NCBI GenBank assembly: GCA_028684065.1
Contig: JAQUGO010000002.1
Span: 62,001 to 126,000, forward strand
Reading direction: 5' to 3'
Source of the DNA: Sulfurospirillaceae bacterium
GTDB lineage: Bacteria > Campylobacterota > Campylobacteria > Campylobacterales > Sulfurospirillaceae
Length of the DNA stretch: 64,000 nucleotides
In this document: piece by piece, positions 55,327 to 64,000 of the stretch
Numbering within the stretch: position 1 is the stretch's first letter
Layout of the letters: each line of letters starts with the position of its first letter
Notes under the pieces: generated by a model
The model's input: the letters and a program-made list of their open reading frames with translations, nothing else
Told to the model about the DNA's origin: nothing
Database searches by the model: none
Program-made: the position numbers and the translations under genes

Positions 55327-57276
55327 TCATTGAGAAGTATCTGACTCATAAAACTCTATCGTATTTTTTCCAGCTTCTTTGGCCTGATACATAGCTTTAT
55401 CAGCTTTTTTCAATAACTCATCTTTAGAATCACTATCACTTTTGAACAATACAATTCCAATGCTCGCAGTACAATAATGCTCAATGATATGACTTGTAAT
55501 ATCTGTTTTTGAGATACTTAGATGATAAGGCTTGGATAAAGAAATACGAATTTTTTCAGCAACCTTCTTGGCAAGTTCTTTTGAAAGTCCATTTTCGGCA
55601 TGAAGATCTTGAAGAATTATGACAAACTCATCACCACCAAAACGGGATACGGTGTCTACTTCTCTAACACACCCTTTGAGTCTGTGAGAAACTTCAATCA
55701 ACAGCCTATCGCCTATGCTATGGCCATGAGTATCATTGAGGGATTTAAAATTGTCGAGGTCAAGGAATATTAAAGCACAATATTTATTGTTACGTTTACT
55801 GCTTACAACCGAAAGCGTGAGCCTTTCAGACAACAAAAGACGATTTGGTAATGTTGTTAAAGTGTCATAAAAAGCCAATTGTTCTACTTTAGCTTGCATC
55901 ATTTTTCGCTCAGTTACCTCACGTGTAATGCCATGGTATCCAATCACTTCTCTTTGTTCATTAAACTCTGCTTTTGAGAGAATTTCACCCCATATTAATC
56001 TTCCGTCTTTACAACGATGCTGAATTTCGTACGTTACAAAATCTGTCTTAATACCTTTTTTTTCAGCCTCTTCTCTTTTGCGGATAGCGCCCATGATAGT
56101 TTCAATACCCTCTTGTGTAAACATCTCAAAGACATGGCGACCAATAACTTCTTCCATTTTATAGCCACGTAACCGCTCATCCGAGGGACTGATATACGTA
56201 ATGATTAAATTCTTATCTGCTTTCCAAATAACATCACTCACATCTTCCGTGAGATGACGATAATACGCTTCTCGCTCTTTGAGTTTGGCTTCGGCATGGT
56301 TTTTTTCAATAATAATACTTTGAAGCTCCTCACTTTGCTCTTTGTACGCTATTTCAGAAGCTTTTCGTAATTTTATTTCACGTTGTAGGCGTAATGTCCA
56401 AAAACCCAAAAGAAACAAAAACAGTAAAAATATCACGCTGTAACTTACTACCGTTTTAAGTGCAATACCTTGTTCAATACGAACACTCATCCAACGGTTA
56501 AAAATAGCATCCGTCTCTTCTGGCGAAATCACATGCATTACTTTTGAGAGAATTGTTGCTAATTCTCGATTTGATTTAGCAACACCAAAGCGATGTTGAT
56601 TCATAAAATCGGTTTGTCCTGAAAAACGTAAATTTTTAAGACCATAACGTATAATCGTATAATTTGTACTGCTAATATCACCTACATAAGCATCCACTTT
56701 ACCATCACAAACCATCGTTAAAGCTTCTAAGGTATTCTTCGCTAACACCAATATGATATCTGAATAATTTTGTTCAATAAGCTCTTGGGTAAAATAGCCT
56801 TTTTCGACAACAACACGCTTACCATGAAGCCGTTTTAACGTTCCAATAAAATCACCCTCTGCATTATCCACAATCACTGTTTGAATATCTCGGTAAGGTT
56901 CGCTAAATATGAAATCTTTTAAACGTTCTGGGGTTTCAACGATACTACTTAGCATATCTATCTCACCTTTTTTTGTCATCTCTATGGCTTGAGTCCATGA
57001 AATATTTTTAACAATTTCAAAATGAACACCTACTTTTTTTTCAATCAAGGCAAGATAATCAACGGCCATACCTACATACTGACCCTTTTCATTCAGCCAC
57101 TCAAAAGGGGCATAATCAGAATCCATTCCTACACGAATGACGGGGTGTTTTGCAAGCCAATTTTTCTCGCTAGCACTTAATGTGAGATTGGTATCAAATG
57201 AAGACGTCATTGTTTCTGAACAAAGAGAGGTTAAAAGAAGTGTAACGATACAAAGATGCCATTTTATAAATTTCAT
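55327..57276 (-). CDS. Sensor diguanylate cyclase (periplasmic binding, PAS, GGDEF)
   Basis: 649 residues. A signal peptide is followed by a SBP_bac_3-like periplasmic domain (VIRVGMDSDYAPFEWLNEKG), a membrane helix near residues 277-297, a short coiled coil, a PAS/PAC domain (about 345-460) and a GGDEF domain with intact FGGDEF and the FLDLDNFKSLNDTHGH substrate region. It should make cyclic di-GMP in response to a small molecule bound outside. No EAL domain is present. Confidence 0.92.
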   Translation of the reverse strand: MKFIKWHLCIVTLLLTSLCSETMTSSFDTNLTLSASEKNWLAKHPVIRVGMDSDYAPFEWLNEKGQYVGMAVDYLALIEKKVGVHFEIVKNISWTQAIEMTKKGEIDMLSSIVETPERLKDFIFSEPYRDIQTVIVDNAEGDFIGTLKRLHGKRVVVEKGYFTQELIEQNYSDIILVLAKNTLEALTMVCDGKVDAYVGDISSTNYTIIRYGLKNLRFSGQTDFMNQHRFGVAKSNRELATILSKVMHVISPEETDAIFNRWMSVRIEQGIALKTVVSYSVIFLLFLFLLGFWTLRLQREIKLRKASEIAYKEQSEELQSIIIEKNHAEAKLKEREAYYRHLTEDVSDVIWKADKNLIITYISPSDERLRGYKMEEVIGRHVFEMFTQEGIETIMGAIRKREEAEKKGIKTDFVTYEIQHRCKDGRLIWGEILSKAEFNEQREVIGYHGITREVTERKMMQAKVEQLAFYDTLTTLPNRLLLSERLTLSVVSSKRNNKYCALIFLDLDNFKSLNDTHGHSIGDRLLIEVSHRLKGCVREVDTVSRFGGDEFVIILQDLHAENGLSKELAKKVAEKIRISLSKPYHLSISKTDITSHIIEHYCTASIGIVLFKSDSDSKDELLKKADKAMYQAKEAGKNTIEFYESDTSQ

Positions 57277-57435
57277 TCAAGCCGCCTAGCTTTTTCTAAG
57301 ATATAATGGTTTTTTAAAATTTACGTTTTATCTGCTTTAATACAATAACTGTTAGTGTACCCAAAAACTTTACATGTTAAGCTTTTCACGGAACATAACT
57401 TGCAATCCTTAACCAATAGATACAAGGAGTGCCAT

Positions 57436-57624
57436 ATGGATGAAAAAGAACTCAAAAAAGAGTTAGCGAGACTCAAGCGCTTAGCCGTCGAAATTGCTGG
57501 AGAAATTCACGATATCGTCGAAGATACCTTATGGGTAAAATACACCGAATTGCCTATTTTATCAGCAAAAATTGTTGAAGCCATTAAAACAGCCGAAACA
57601 TTCAAAGAAAAACATAATCTTTAA
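57436..57624 (+). CDS. Rop-like/DUF683 (CCE_0567-type) small protein
   Basis: 62 residues, two-helix protein: ELKKELARLKRLAVEIAGE, HDIVEDTLWVKYTELPIL, and a third short helix. The pattern matches the Rop-like DUF683 family, whose known members sit in nif operons and bind metal. No nif gene is visible nearby. ATG 57436 has a good AAGGAG at 57424-57429; an upstream in-frame ATG at 57355 has none. It faces convergent xseA. Confidence 0.75.
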   Translation: MDEKELKKELARLKRLAVEIAGEIHDIVEDTLWVKYTELPILSAKIVEAIKTAETFKEKHNL

Positions 57625-57645
57625 TAGGCTTCATCGCAATCTATA

Positions 57646-58899
57646 TTAAAAAAGTTTTTTTTCTAAGGCTTTGGCTTTTAGAATAACATGAGGTGTTTGC
57701 AATTCAAAAATCTCATCTTCACAGATGTTTTCAAGTGCTATTTTTTTGCCCTCTTTGACAATTTGGGCATAACACTCTTTGAGTTCACGTGTTGGCTCTT
57801 TAGCATGTAATGCTATCGTAAAAGAGGAGAGTATTTGCTCTTTTTTAGCAATATTTTGCTTGGTTTGAAAACTAATCTGCTCTTGCAATTGAAGGAGCTT
57901 TTGGGCTTTTTCACGTAATAAAATGCCTATTCGTTCATCGTATTGGCGCTTGAGCATATTGATTTCACTGCGCCATAGAGAGAGTTTTTCATCCATGGAT
58001 CGTTTAGCAAATTGCATTTTTAAGTGAGTCAATGATTCCATTTTAGTGCGTAGTAACCTTGAAAAAAGACCACCCATTTGCTCCATCATGCCATCAATAC
58101 GCATCAGCATTTCGCTCTGATCTGGAAGTATCATCTCCATCGCTGCAGAAGGCGTTGGCGCTCTTAAATCGGCCACAAAATCACTAATCACATAATCTAT
58201 CTCATGCCCAACTGCTGAAACAATAGGCGTCTTACATGCGAAGAATGCGTCAGCAACTATTTCTTCATTAAATGCCCACAAGTCCTCGATACTTCCGCCG
58301 CCTCGTCCCACAACAATCACATCGGCATTTAAAGTATCAGCCAAAGCGATATTGTGAGCAATAGCAACTTTTGCGCCTTCGCCTTGAACTAAAGTATCCA
58401 ACAAAGTTATCTTCACGAGTGGCCATCGTTTGGTTGCAACACGAAGCATATCTTGAAGCGCGGCACCTGTACCTGATGTTACAAGCGCTATGTGATTGAT
58501 AATTTTTGGAATGACTTTTTTATGTGAGGCTTCAAAATAGCCTTTGGCGCTCAATTTTACTTTGAGCTGTTCGTATGCTTTAGCCAAAGCGCCACTACCA
58601 GCGGGTTCTAAACTCAAACAATTGATTTGATAACTTCCCCGTGGTGCAAAAACTGAGATGGAGCCGTGAATGACCACCGCCATCCCTTCCTCGACTTGAA
58701 ATTTAAGTGATTTGGTATTGCCTTTAAACATGACACACGAAATTGATGAATCGGCATCTTTCAGCGTAAAATAGAGATGACCAGAGCTATGATAAGTGGG
58801 CCTAGAGACTTCACCTTCCACACATACATGTAAAAAGGTGCTCTCCAGTAAAGACTTTATTTGATTGTTAAGACTGGAGACACTTTGGGGTTGGCTCAT
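57646..58899 (-). CDS. xseA: Exodeoxyribonuclease VII large subunit
   Basis: 417 residues. The N-terminal OB-fold (FLHVCVEGEVSRPTYHSSGHLYF, in two overlapping parts) precedes the catalytic domain with TSGTGAALQDML, VGRGGGSIEDLWAFN, SAVGHEIDYVISDFVAD and RAPTPSAA. A coiled-coil tail follows. It forms a single-strand-specific exonuclease with many XseB subunits. No xseB is adjacent. The start overlaps the ubiE stop by four bases. Confidence 0.94.
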   Translation of the reverse strand: MSQPQSVSSLNNQIKSLLESTFLHVCVEGEVSRPTYHSSGHLYFTLKDADSSISCVMFKGNTKSLKFQVEEGMAVVIHGSISVFAPRGSYQINCLSLEPAGSGALAKAYEQLKVKLSAKGYFEASHKKVIPKIINHIALVTSGTGAALQDMLRVATKRWPLVKITLLDTLVQGEGAKVAIAHNIALADTLNADVIVVGRGGGSIEDLWAFNEEIVADAFFACKTPIVSAVGHEIDYVISDFVADLRAPTPSAAMEMILPDQSEMLMRIDGMMEQMGGLFSRLLRTKMESLTHLKMQFAKRSMDEKLSLWRSEINMLKRQYDERIGILLREKAQKLLQLQEQISFQTKQNIAKKEQILSSFTIALHAKEPTRELKECYAQIVKEGKKIALENICEDEIFELQTPHVILKAKALEKKLF

Positions 58900-59612
58900 C
58901 GTTTTTTAGCAATAACCAAGGTTGAAATATCCATTGAAAAACTTTTGACAAATTCTGTTTCAAAACCCGCCACATCAAGCTCTTTTTGAAGCATAGAGGA
59001 TGTTAAAAAACCTTCTATGGAATTAGGTAAATACTCATAGGCTTCTTTATTTTTAGAGATAAACCCACCTAAAATGGGTAGTATTTTATTGAGGTAGAAA
59101 TCTTTAAGTGCGAAGAAAAACCCTTTTTTATCATCTTTAGTAAATTCTAGAATCACTACATAACCGCCCTTTTTCACCACTCTTGCAAACTCACTAAAAG
59201 CTTCTTGACGCTTAACGACATTGCGAATGCCATAGCTAATGCTCAAGATATCGGCACTGGCATTAGGAAGGGGAAGCTCCGTTGCTTCGGAAATAACAAA
59301 CTCAAACTCAGGAAATTTTTGCTTACCGACATCGGTCATACCAACAGAAGGATCAATACCTAAAATTTTTCCAATATTGCGTCCTGCTTTTTTGGCTTGC
59401 TTTGCCCAATAACCCATCATATCACCCGTTCCACATGCTACATCGACAATCAACTCAATAGGCTTTGTGTAGCGTGCAAAGGTTTCATCACACGCTTTCT
59501 TTCGCCATTGAATATCAATACCCATACTCAAAACACGGTTTGCTGTGTCATAGGTCCCTGCAATATCATCAAACATCTGGACAATTTTTTGTTGCTTGTT
59601 TTGTTCTTCCAA
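58896..59612 (-). CDS. ubiE: Demethylmenaquinone/ubiquinone methyltransferase
   Basis: 238 residues. SAM-binding VDVACGTGDMMGYWA and GIDPSVGM motifs, and the UbiE signature SYGIRNVVKRQEAFSE and LEFTK are present. In menaquinone-using Campylobacterota it should act as the MenG-type C-methyltransferase, the last step of menaquinone synthesis. It is coupled to xseA. Confidence 0.93.
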   Translation of the reverse strand: MEEQNKQQKIVQMFDDIAGTYDTANRVLSMGIDIQWRKKACDETFARYTKPIELIVDVACGTGDMMGYWAKQAKKAGRNIGKILGIDPSVGMTDVGKQKFPEFEFVISEATELPLPNASADILSISYGIRNVVKRQEAFSEFARVVKKGGYVVILEFTKDDKKGFFFALKDFYLNKILPILGGFISKNKEAYEYLPNSIEGFLTSSMLQKELDVAGFETEFVKSFSMDISTLVIAKKR

Positions 59613-59757
59613 AATTCTTCCTAATTCTAAAATAGTTTGCCAAAGAATTGACTAACTTTGCTTAAAAGCGTATCAAAGTATTTCTGCCTCACATGAGGTT
59701 AGCTTTAGCACCTAGTGTAACGTAACTTTCCAAGCAAAGCTAGGGAAGCGTGTAAAA

Positions 59758-60522
59758 TTAAAATAATCCAGCTATTTGCTGTGCTATTTTTTGCTCTAAA
59801 ATAGGCGTTGCCTCTTGAAGTGTCAAATCCATTTTTGTGGCTTCCGCGAACATCATTGTACGGTGTTCTATAAAATCACTCTCATACGATTGACTGCTGT
59901 TATTGTAAGTATTAGAGTTGATTCTTCCACTGGTATCATCACGAACTGGTCCAGCAAAGCTATTTTGAAAGCCACTTTTTTGGCCATCTCGGACATACGC
60001 TTGTCCACCAACATTACCCGTACTGGCCATCACTTTGCCTTTAGCTTTTTCACGAATCACGATATCCACTTGCATTTGAAAAATGGTATCTTCAGTTGCT
60101 TTACCGATGAGTCCACCTACAACGGCACCCGCAAGACCAGCAGCTACCATGCTTCTGCCATTACTCCCTGAATTACCAATGGCTCCAGCCATACCACCCA
60201 TCATCGCACCACTGGCAGTATTGTTTTCACTTTTTTTGTTGCAGTAGAGGATATTGGTCATCAAGACATACGTTGCCATCTCTGGGTCTTCCACAACCAT
60301 GTATCCTTTAGCGTAAAGGGCTTGAACGATGCGTTGTTCAAGATTAATATCTGTCCCACTGGTATTTTTTGTGGAGATAAAAATTGTTCGCTTATCTTTG
60401 GCAACAGGATTAATAAAAACACTCTGTGTCATCTTTGCACTGGTTTGAAGTTGAGATGTTGCACATCCTGTAAAAAGGAGCGTTGCTGTTGCTAAACTGA
60501 TTAAAATAAAATTTTTTTTCAT
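59758..60522 (-). CDS. TraT-like outer-membrane lipoprotein
   Basis: 254 residues. A lipoprotein signal ends at TGCATS (Cys19). The mature region has the TraT-family features SVFINPVAKDKRTIFI, KNTSGTDINLEQ, a glycine-rich MMGGMAGAIGN stretch and a second GLAGAVVGGLIG stretch. TraT gives surface exclusion and complement resistance on F-like plasmids, but chromosomal homologues exist and no transfer genes are near. A possible structural or envelope role is all that can be inferred. Confidence 0.82.
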   Translation of the reverse strand: MKKNFILISLATATLLFTGCATSQLQTSAKMTQSVFINPVAKDKRTIFISTKNTSGTDINLEQRIVQALYAKGYMVVEDPEMATYVLMTNILYCNKKSENNTASGAMMGGMAGAIGNSGSNGRSMVAAGLAGAVVGGLIGKATEDTIFQMQVDIVIREKAKGKVMASTGNVGGQAYVRDGQKSGFQNSFAGPVRDDTSGRINSNTYNNSSQSYESDFIEHRTMMFAEATKMDLTLQEATPILEQKIAQQIAGLF

Positions 60523-60901
60523 ATGAATTCCTTATCTAAAATAGATGTAAGATTGTAACGCTATTATCCAAAATTATTGCTAAAGTTTTTTACTTGTTTT
60601 ATACGTATAATATAAATTTATTACTGTTTTTTAGACTCAATCAAAATCACATAAGAGCTTTTAGGCCAATAAATACAACATGTCCTAGAGTCCAAACACT
60701 TTTTATTATATCTAAGCAGCAATAGTCTTATTTTAGGCAGTTGTGATGTTATTGAACTTGCTAACAAGTTCCTCTTATTTTCCATGAGATAATGCTATAT
60801 TGATTTTAGATGAAGGTATTAAAAGAGTAAAAGAAGTAGATTATGCAACCAACAATAGACTCATTTAGTACAAAGAGACTCTTTATAAAAACTTATGAGC
60901 T
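60523..60901. other. Gene-free stretch upstream of TraT-like gene
   Basis: 379 bases, AT-rich. It holds AT-rich promoter-like sequence for the leftward lipoprotein gene (around TATACGTATAATATAAAT near 60600). A 58-codon rightward frame starts at 60843 but runs antisense into the next gene and is not called. I see no terminator or RNA with confidence. Confidence 0.45.
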
Positions 60902-61429
60902 TTATGTATCGCGATTTTCAATGAGAGACTTTTTAATTTTTTTTGCCATTCTAAAATACTCTTTATGTAAGTGTTTTTTGACAAAAATCCGTAAAGGTTT
61001 TTCACCAGAGTTTTCTAAATAAAAAGCACTCGGTTCATAAAAGAAAAAATGCAAATCAAATAATAAAGCAGGATAATGTATCTGTAAAAAATCTGATAAA
61101 GCTGTGGTCTCTTTCATTTGCACAATAGTTTCAAATATCACAAAACGCTCTTCATAGCTTTCTATAATGGTACTATCAAAGACATCTTTAGATATATGAA
61201 AAAGATAGATAATATTTTGAAGTGTTTTTGTTAGTTTCTTTAATGCATTAACTTTTTCTTGGTGTAATTTAGCAAGACGTAATTCGAGAAATTGTATTTC
61301 GCGGTAAAGGAGGACTTTGAGTACTTTTTGGGTACTCATCCCTCCTTGAAGAACGAAATCAAATTGACGTGCACCAAGCTTGTCACATCGTTTGTAAACG
61401 TCAATAAGATTAAAATCACAATTTTTCAC
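60902..61429 (-). CDS. Unknown 175-residue protein
   Basis: Not recognised. Soluble and helical, with no signal peptide; residues 45-75 are rich in Leu and Lys (REIQFLELRLAKLHQEKVNA) and could form a coiled coil. The C-terminus is basic (FRMAKKIKKSLIENRDT). It starts 10 bases after the pyrophosphatase stop, so it is the second gene of that unit. Confidence 0.6.
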   Translation of the reverse strand: MKNCDFNLIDVYKRCDKLGARQFDFVLQGGMSTQKVLKVLLYREIQFLELRLAKLHQEKVNALKKLTKTLQNIIYLFHISKDVFDSTIIESYEERFVIFETIVQMKETTALSDFLQIHYPALLFDLHFFFYEPSAFYLENSGEKPLRIFVKKHLHKEYFRMAKKIKKSLIENRDT

Positions 61430-61439
61430 GTAACTGTTT

Positions 61440-62357
61440 CTAAAATTGCTTTTCCAATACAGGAATGACTTGTTTTTTACGACTTAATACTTTGTTAACC
61501 CACATCTCATGATTGGTAAGTTTGGTATTAAAAGCACTTTCTATTTTACTTTCATCATCACTCACCACTAAAAACTGAGAGCCTTCAATCATAATATCTG
61601 TTAGTAAAAGCATAACCGTATGGCGATTGCCCTCTTCTTTATAGGCTTTCATATCTGCAAATAAAGCTTCTTTCATACCATCAAAAACTTTAAGGTCAAC
61701 CACTTCAAGCTGACCGATGCCTATCTTATTGCCACCCATTTCAAAATCTTTATAATCACGAAGTAAAAGTGTACGTGGACTTGCCCCAATCACAGCTGAT
61801 TTAACTAAAAACATCTCCATGCCAAGGGCTTTAAAATCTTCCACACCTGCGATTTTAGCCAACTCTTTAACAGCTTTAGTATCGACTTTAGTGCAAGTTG
61901 GTGATTTAAATAAAACTGTATCACTAAGAATTGCCAACATCATCGCACCTGCAATATTTTTAGGAATTTCAATCTTATAATGATCGAACATCTCTTTGAC
62001 AATAGTGTTCGTACAGCCAACAGGACGAATCCAACATTCAAGCGGCGATGTTGTCGTAATATCACCTAATTTATGATGATCCACAATACCTAGTATAGTG
62101 GTCTCTTTAAGATTATGAGGTGCTTGTGCAAGGTCTGAATAATCGGTAATATAAAGGTTATGGCCTGAAAAATCATTTTTAAGTTCAGGTTTTTCAAGTC
62201 CAAATGTTTTTAAGATAAATTCCGTCTCAGGGCTTAATTCGCCTTGACGTGCAGGCGTGCAAGGCTCGCCCAATGCTGTTTTTAAATACGATAATGAGAT
62301 TGCTGAACAGATCGAATCAGAATCAGGATTGATATGCCCACATGCATAGGTTGCCAT
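61440..62357 (-). CDS. ppaC: Manganese-dependent inorganic pyrophosphatase
   Basis: 305 residues of the DHH phosphoesterase family. Metal-binding motifs: CGHINPDSDSICSA, YITDYSD, the DHH in GIVDHHKLGD, and the C-terminal DHHA2 substrate site with SRKKQVIP. It hydrolyses pyrophosphate in the cytoplasm. Length is standard for family II enzymes without CBS domains. Confidence 0.93.
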   Translation of the reverse strand: MATYACGHINPDSDSICSAISLSYLKTALGEPCTPARQGELSPETEFILKTFGLEKPELKNDFSGHNLYITDYSDLAQAPHNLKETTILGIVDHHKLGDITTTSPLECWIRPVGCTNTIVKEMFDHYKIEIPKNIAGAMMLAILSDTVLFKSPTCTKVDTKAVKELAKIAGVEDFKALGMEMFLVKSAVIGASPRTLLLRDYKDFEMGGNKIGIGQLEVVDLKVFDGMKEALFADMKAYKEEGNRHTVMLLLTDIMIEGSQFLVVSDDESKIESAFNTKLTNHEMWVNKVLSRKKQVIPVLEKQF

Positions 62358-62408
62358 GATAGTTCCTTCATTGTTTTTAAGGATATTATAGCGCGTTTAC
62401 ACTATATT

Positions 62409-63287
62409 TTAAGTCACGGCAAAATTTTTAACAAAGTTTTTAAACTCTAGAAAAAGTTTACTTTGGTACTTGTTTTTGTTGTAAATCAGATAAAACTTGC
62501 GCTCAATAAGTAAATTATGTAACTTAACTTCATAAAGCTCACCTCGTTTTAACTCTTTTTCAACCACCACTTTTGAAAGACATGTAATCGTTTGAGGGTT
62601 TTTTAAAAGAATCGTTTTAGCCTCTTCAAATTCGGAAAATTCCATACAAATTTTAAGCTCTTTAGCAAGCTTGCCAATCGACTCTAAAAAAACTTCCCTC
62701 GTGCCTGAACCTTTTTCTCGTACAATCCACTTTTTATACAATAGTTCATCTATATAAAATATTTTTCCTTCTAAATCTTTGTCACTGGTTACTAAAATTA
62801 ATTCATCATTACCCATTTCTTCCTTGATAACATCCTCATCACAACAAATAGATTCAATAAAACCAATATCTATAATACCATTTTTAACAAGATTGATAAT
62901 ATGCGCTGAGTTTTGAATATCTTTTTGAATCATGACATGAGCATGCGTCTCTAAAAAATGAAAAACGATTTGTGAAGTGATAAAATCACCAATAGTTTTA
63001 CTGGAAGCAATCGTAAGAATCCCAGAAATTTTATTGTCTTTAAAAAAGTTTTCTGCATCCATAAGGGCTTGAAAGTGAGGATATGTTTTCTCTTTAAAAA
63101 GCCTTCCTATCTCATTAATAACCAGTTTTTTACCAATGCGATCAAAAAGTGGTTCCCCAATTTTGCTCTCCAAAGATTTAATAGCAAGCGATACAGCAGA
63201 TTGTGTGATGCCCAATTTTTGGGCTAAATTTGAAAGATGGGCATCTTCACATAGTTGATAAAATAGGCTTAGTTCTTTAAGTGTCAT
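62409..63287 (-). CDS. LysR-family transcriptional regulator
   Basis: 292 residues. The N-terminal winged helix (LAQKLGITQSAVSLAIKSLE) and the C-terminal LysR substrate domain are complete. It is divergent from the YeiH-family gene with 103 AT-rich bases between them, the classic arrangement for a regulator and its target, as with yeiE/yeiH in E. coli. The effector is unknown. Confidence 0.9.
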   Translation of the reverse strand: MTLKELSLFYQLCEDAHLSNLAQKLGITQSAVSLAIKSLESKIGEPLFDRIGKKLVINEIGRLFKEKTYPHFQALMDAENFFKDNKISGILTIASSKTIGDFITSQIVFHFLETHAHVMIQKDIQNSAHIINLVKNGIIDIGFIESICCDEDVIKEEMGNDELILVTSDKDLEGKIFYIDELLYKKWIVREKGSGTREVFLESIGKLAKELKICMEFSEFEEAKTILLKNPQTITCLSKVVVEKELKRGELYEVKLHNLLIERKFYLIYNKNKYQSKLFLEFKNFVKNFAVT

Positions 63288-63390
63288 AATCTCTTCTTTA
63301 ATTAATTATATTTATGATTATATCATATTTAATTTATTTTACTAATTAAATAAATTGCTCTATACTTCTTTAAATTTTTTAAGGACTCGT

Positions 63391-64000
63391 ATGTTTCAAA
63401 AAGAACACCGCAATAATACGCTCAGTGGCATCTTATTTGTAGCTCTCTTTGCTATGAGTGCTACGTACCTTTCGGATTTTATCCTCTTTAAACATTTAGG
63501 GATTAGCCCTTTGATTATTGGTATCGTTTTAGGCATGATTTATGCCAATACCCTTCGCAATAAACTACCCAAAGAGTGGGTTCCAGGCATTCTATTTTCA
63601 ACTAAAACAATCTTGCGTACAGGCATTATTTTATACGGTTTTCGCTTAACCTTTCAAAATATTGAAGCTGTTGGAATAGCGGGTATGTTTACCAGTATCG
63701 CTGTTGTGAGCTCTACTTTTACTCTCGGCTATTTCGTTGGGACACGCTTTTTAAAATTAGATAAAGAGACAACGATTCTTACCAGTGCAGGCAGTTCCAT
63801 CTGTGGGGCTGCAGCGGTTTTGGCGACGGAACCTGTGATTAATGCAGAGCCTTACAAAAGCGCTATTGCTGTTTCAACTGTCGTCGTTTTTGGAAGCATC
63901 GCGATGTTTTTGTACCCATTTTTATACAAAGCTGGCTTTATCCCTTTAAGTGCTGATGCGATGGGCATTTATATCGGTGGCACCATTCATGAAGTGGCCC
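63391..64000 (+). CDS. YeiH-family putative sulfate/small-anion exporter (3' part outside window)
   Basis: 203 codons are present and the frame is open at the edge. Several membrane helices are visible, with the family segments ISPLIIGIVLGMIYAN, LRTGIILYGFRLTFQ and ILTSAGSSICGAAAVLATEP. AAGGA precedes ATG 63391. Members of the YeiH/DUF-type family are proposed exporters of sulfonate-derived or sulfate ions. Likely controlled by the divergent LysR protein. Confidence 0.85.
   Translation, partial: MFQKEHRNNTLSGILFVALFAMSATYLSDFILFKHLGISPLIIGIVLGMIYANTLRNKLPKEWVPGILFSTKTILRTGIILYGFRLTFQNIEAVGIAGMFTSIAVVSSTFTLGYFVGTRFLKLDKETTILTSAGSSICGAAAVLATEPVINAEPYKSAIAVSTVVVFGSIAMFLYPFLYKAGFIPLSADAMGIYIGGTIHEVA

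Noticed and set aside
59758-60522. TraT-like gene as proof of a conjugative plasmid
   Set aside because: No relaxase, coupling protein or mating-pair genes occur nearby, and both flanks are housekeeping genes.
60843-61020. 58-codon rightward frame MQPTIDSFSTKRLFIK...
   Set aside because: Most of it is antisense to the better supported gene at 60902-61429. The start faintly resembles an acetyltransferase N-terminus but the similarity does not continue.

Overview
The window is about 64 kb of an AT-rich chromosome from the Campylobacterota (Epsilonproteobacteria). It is most like a free-living, motile, respiratory genus such as Sulfurospirillum; the genus is inferred, the phylum is well supported. 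The main evidence is gene order shared with Campylobacter jejuni from memory of that genome: aroQ-pepQ-folK-flhF-flhG-(small membrane protein)-fliA-fliM-fliY next to an aminofutalosine-deaminase-family gene and sppA, and gyrA-flgP-flgQ-flgR.

Layout. 1-1147: start of a CHC2 zinc-finger primase-like gene (cut by the window edge) and a membrane coiled-coil protein, directly downstream of sbcD-sbcC (1169-4643). 5009-5762: a small membrane protein and a DUF6953 protein. 5956-12361: an integrative element of about 6.3 kb inserted in the 3' end of a tRNA-Asn gene. It has 59-bp flanking repeats, a tyrosine integrase, an excisionase-like HTH protein, a Rep_trans-type replication initiator preceded by a small gene and strong inverted repeats, one unknown gene, and a very AT-rich two-gene cargo (nucleotidyltransferase-fold protein + DUF262 protein). 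12558-15648: a TAXI-type TRAP transporter. 15681-21362: radical SAM protein with an apparent ATT start, hemE, a YqhA-like protein, asd, flgR-flgQ-flgP. 21411-28415: gyrA, a RAYT transposase between 27-bp inverted repeats that ends a small membrane-protein gene, comF, lepA, prs. 28564-29858: DUF4405 protein and EF-hand protein. 29879-42551: one long leftward array, with aroQ, an aminopeptidase, folK and the flagellar regulatory/switch genes first, then a LOG-family gene and five surface-glycan genes. 42630-48581: deaminase, sppA, prephenate dehydratase, and a four-gene membrane/TPR/AAA operon. 48882-49772: ribB under an FMN riboswitch. 49821-64000: AraC/SDR pair, EamA transporter, adenine-type deaminase, serine dehydratase, sensor diguanylate cyclase, a Rop-like small protein, xseA, ubiE/menG, TraT-like lipoprotein, manganese pyrophosphatase, and a LysR/YeiH divergent pair.

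The signal that no single gene explains is the 10-bp palindrome TTACATGTAA. I found 18 exact copies by eye against roughly 0.2 expected from base composition. Eight lie inside sbcCD, and two form the arms of a stem in the FMN riboswitch. Other points worth checking are the NTase/DUF262 cargo on a possibly rolling-circle element, an apparent six-residue gap in the FliA DNA-binding helix-turn-helix, and the ATT start codon.
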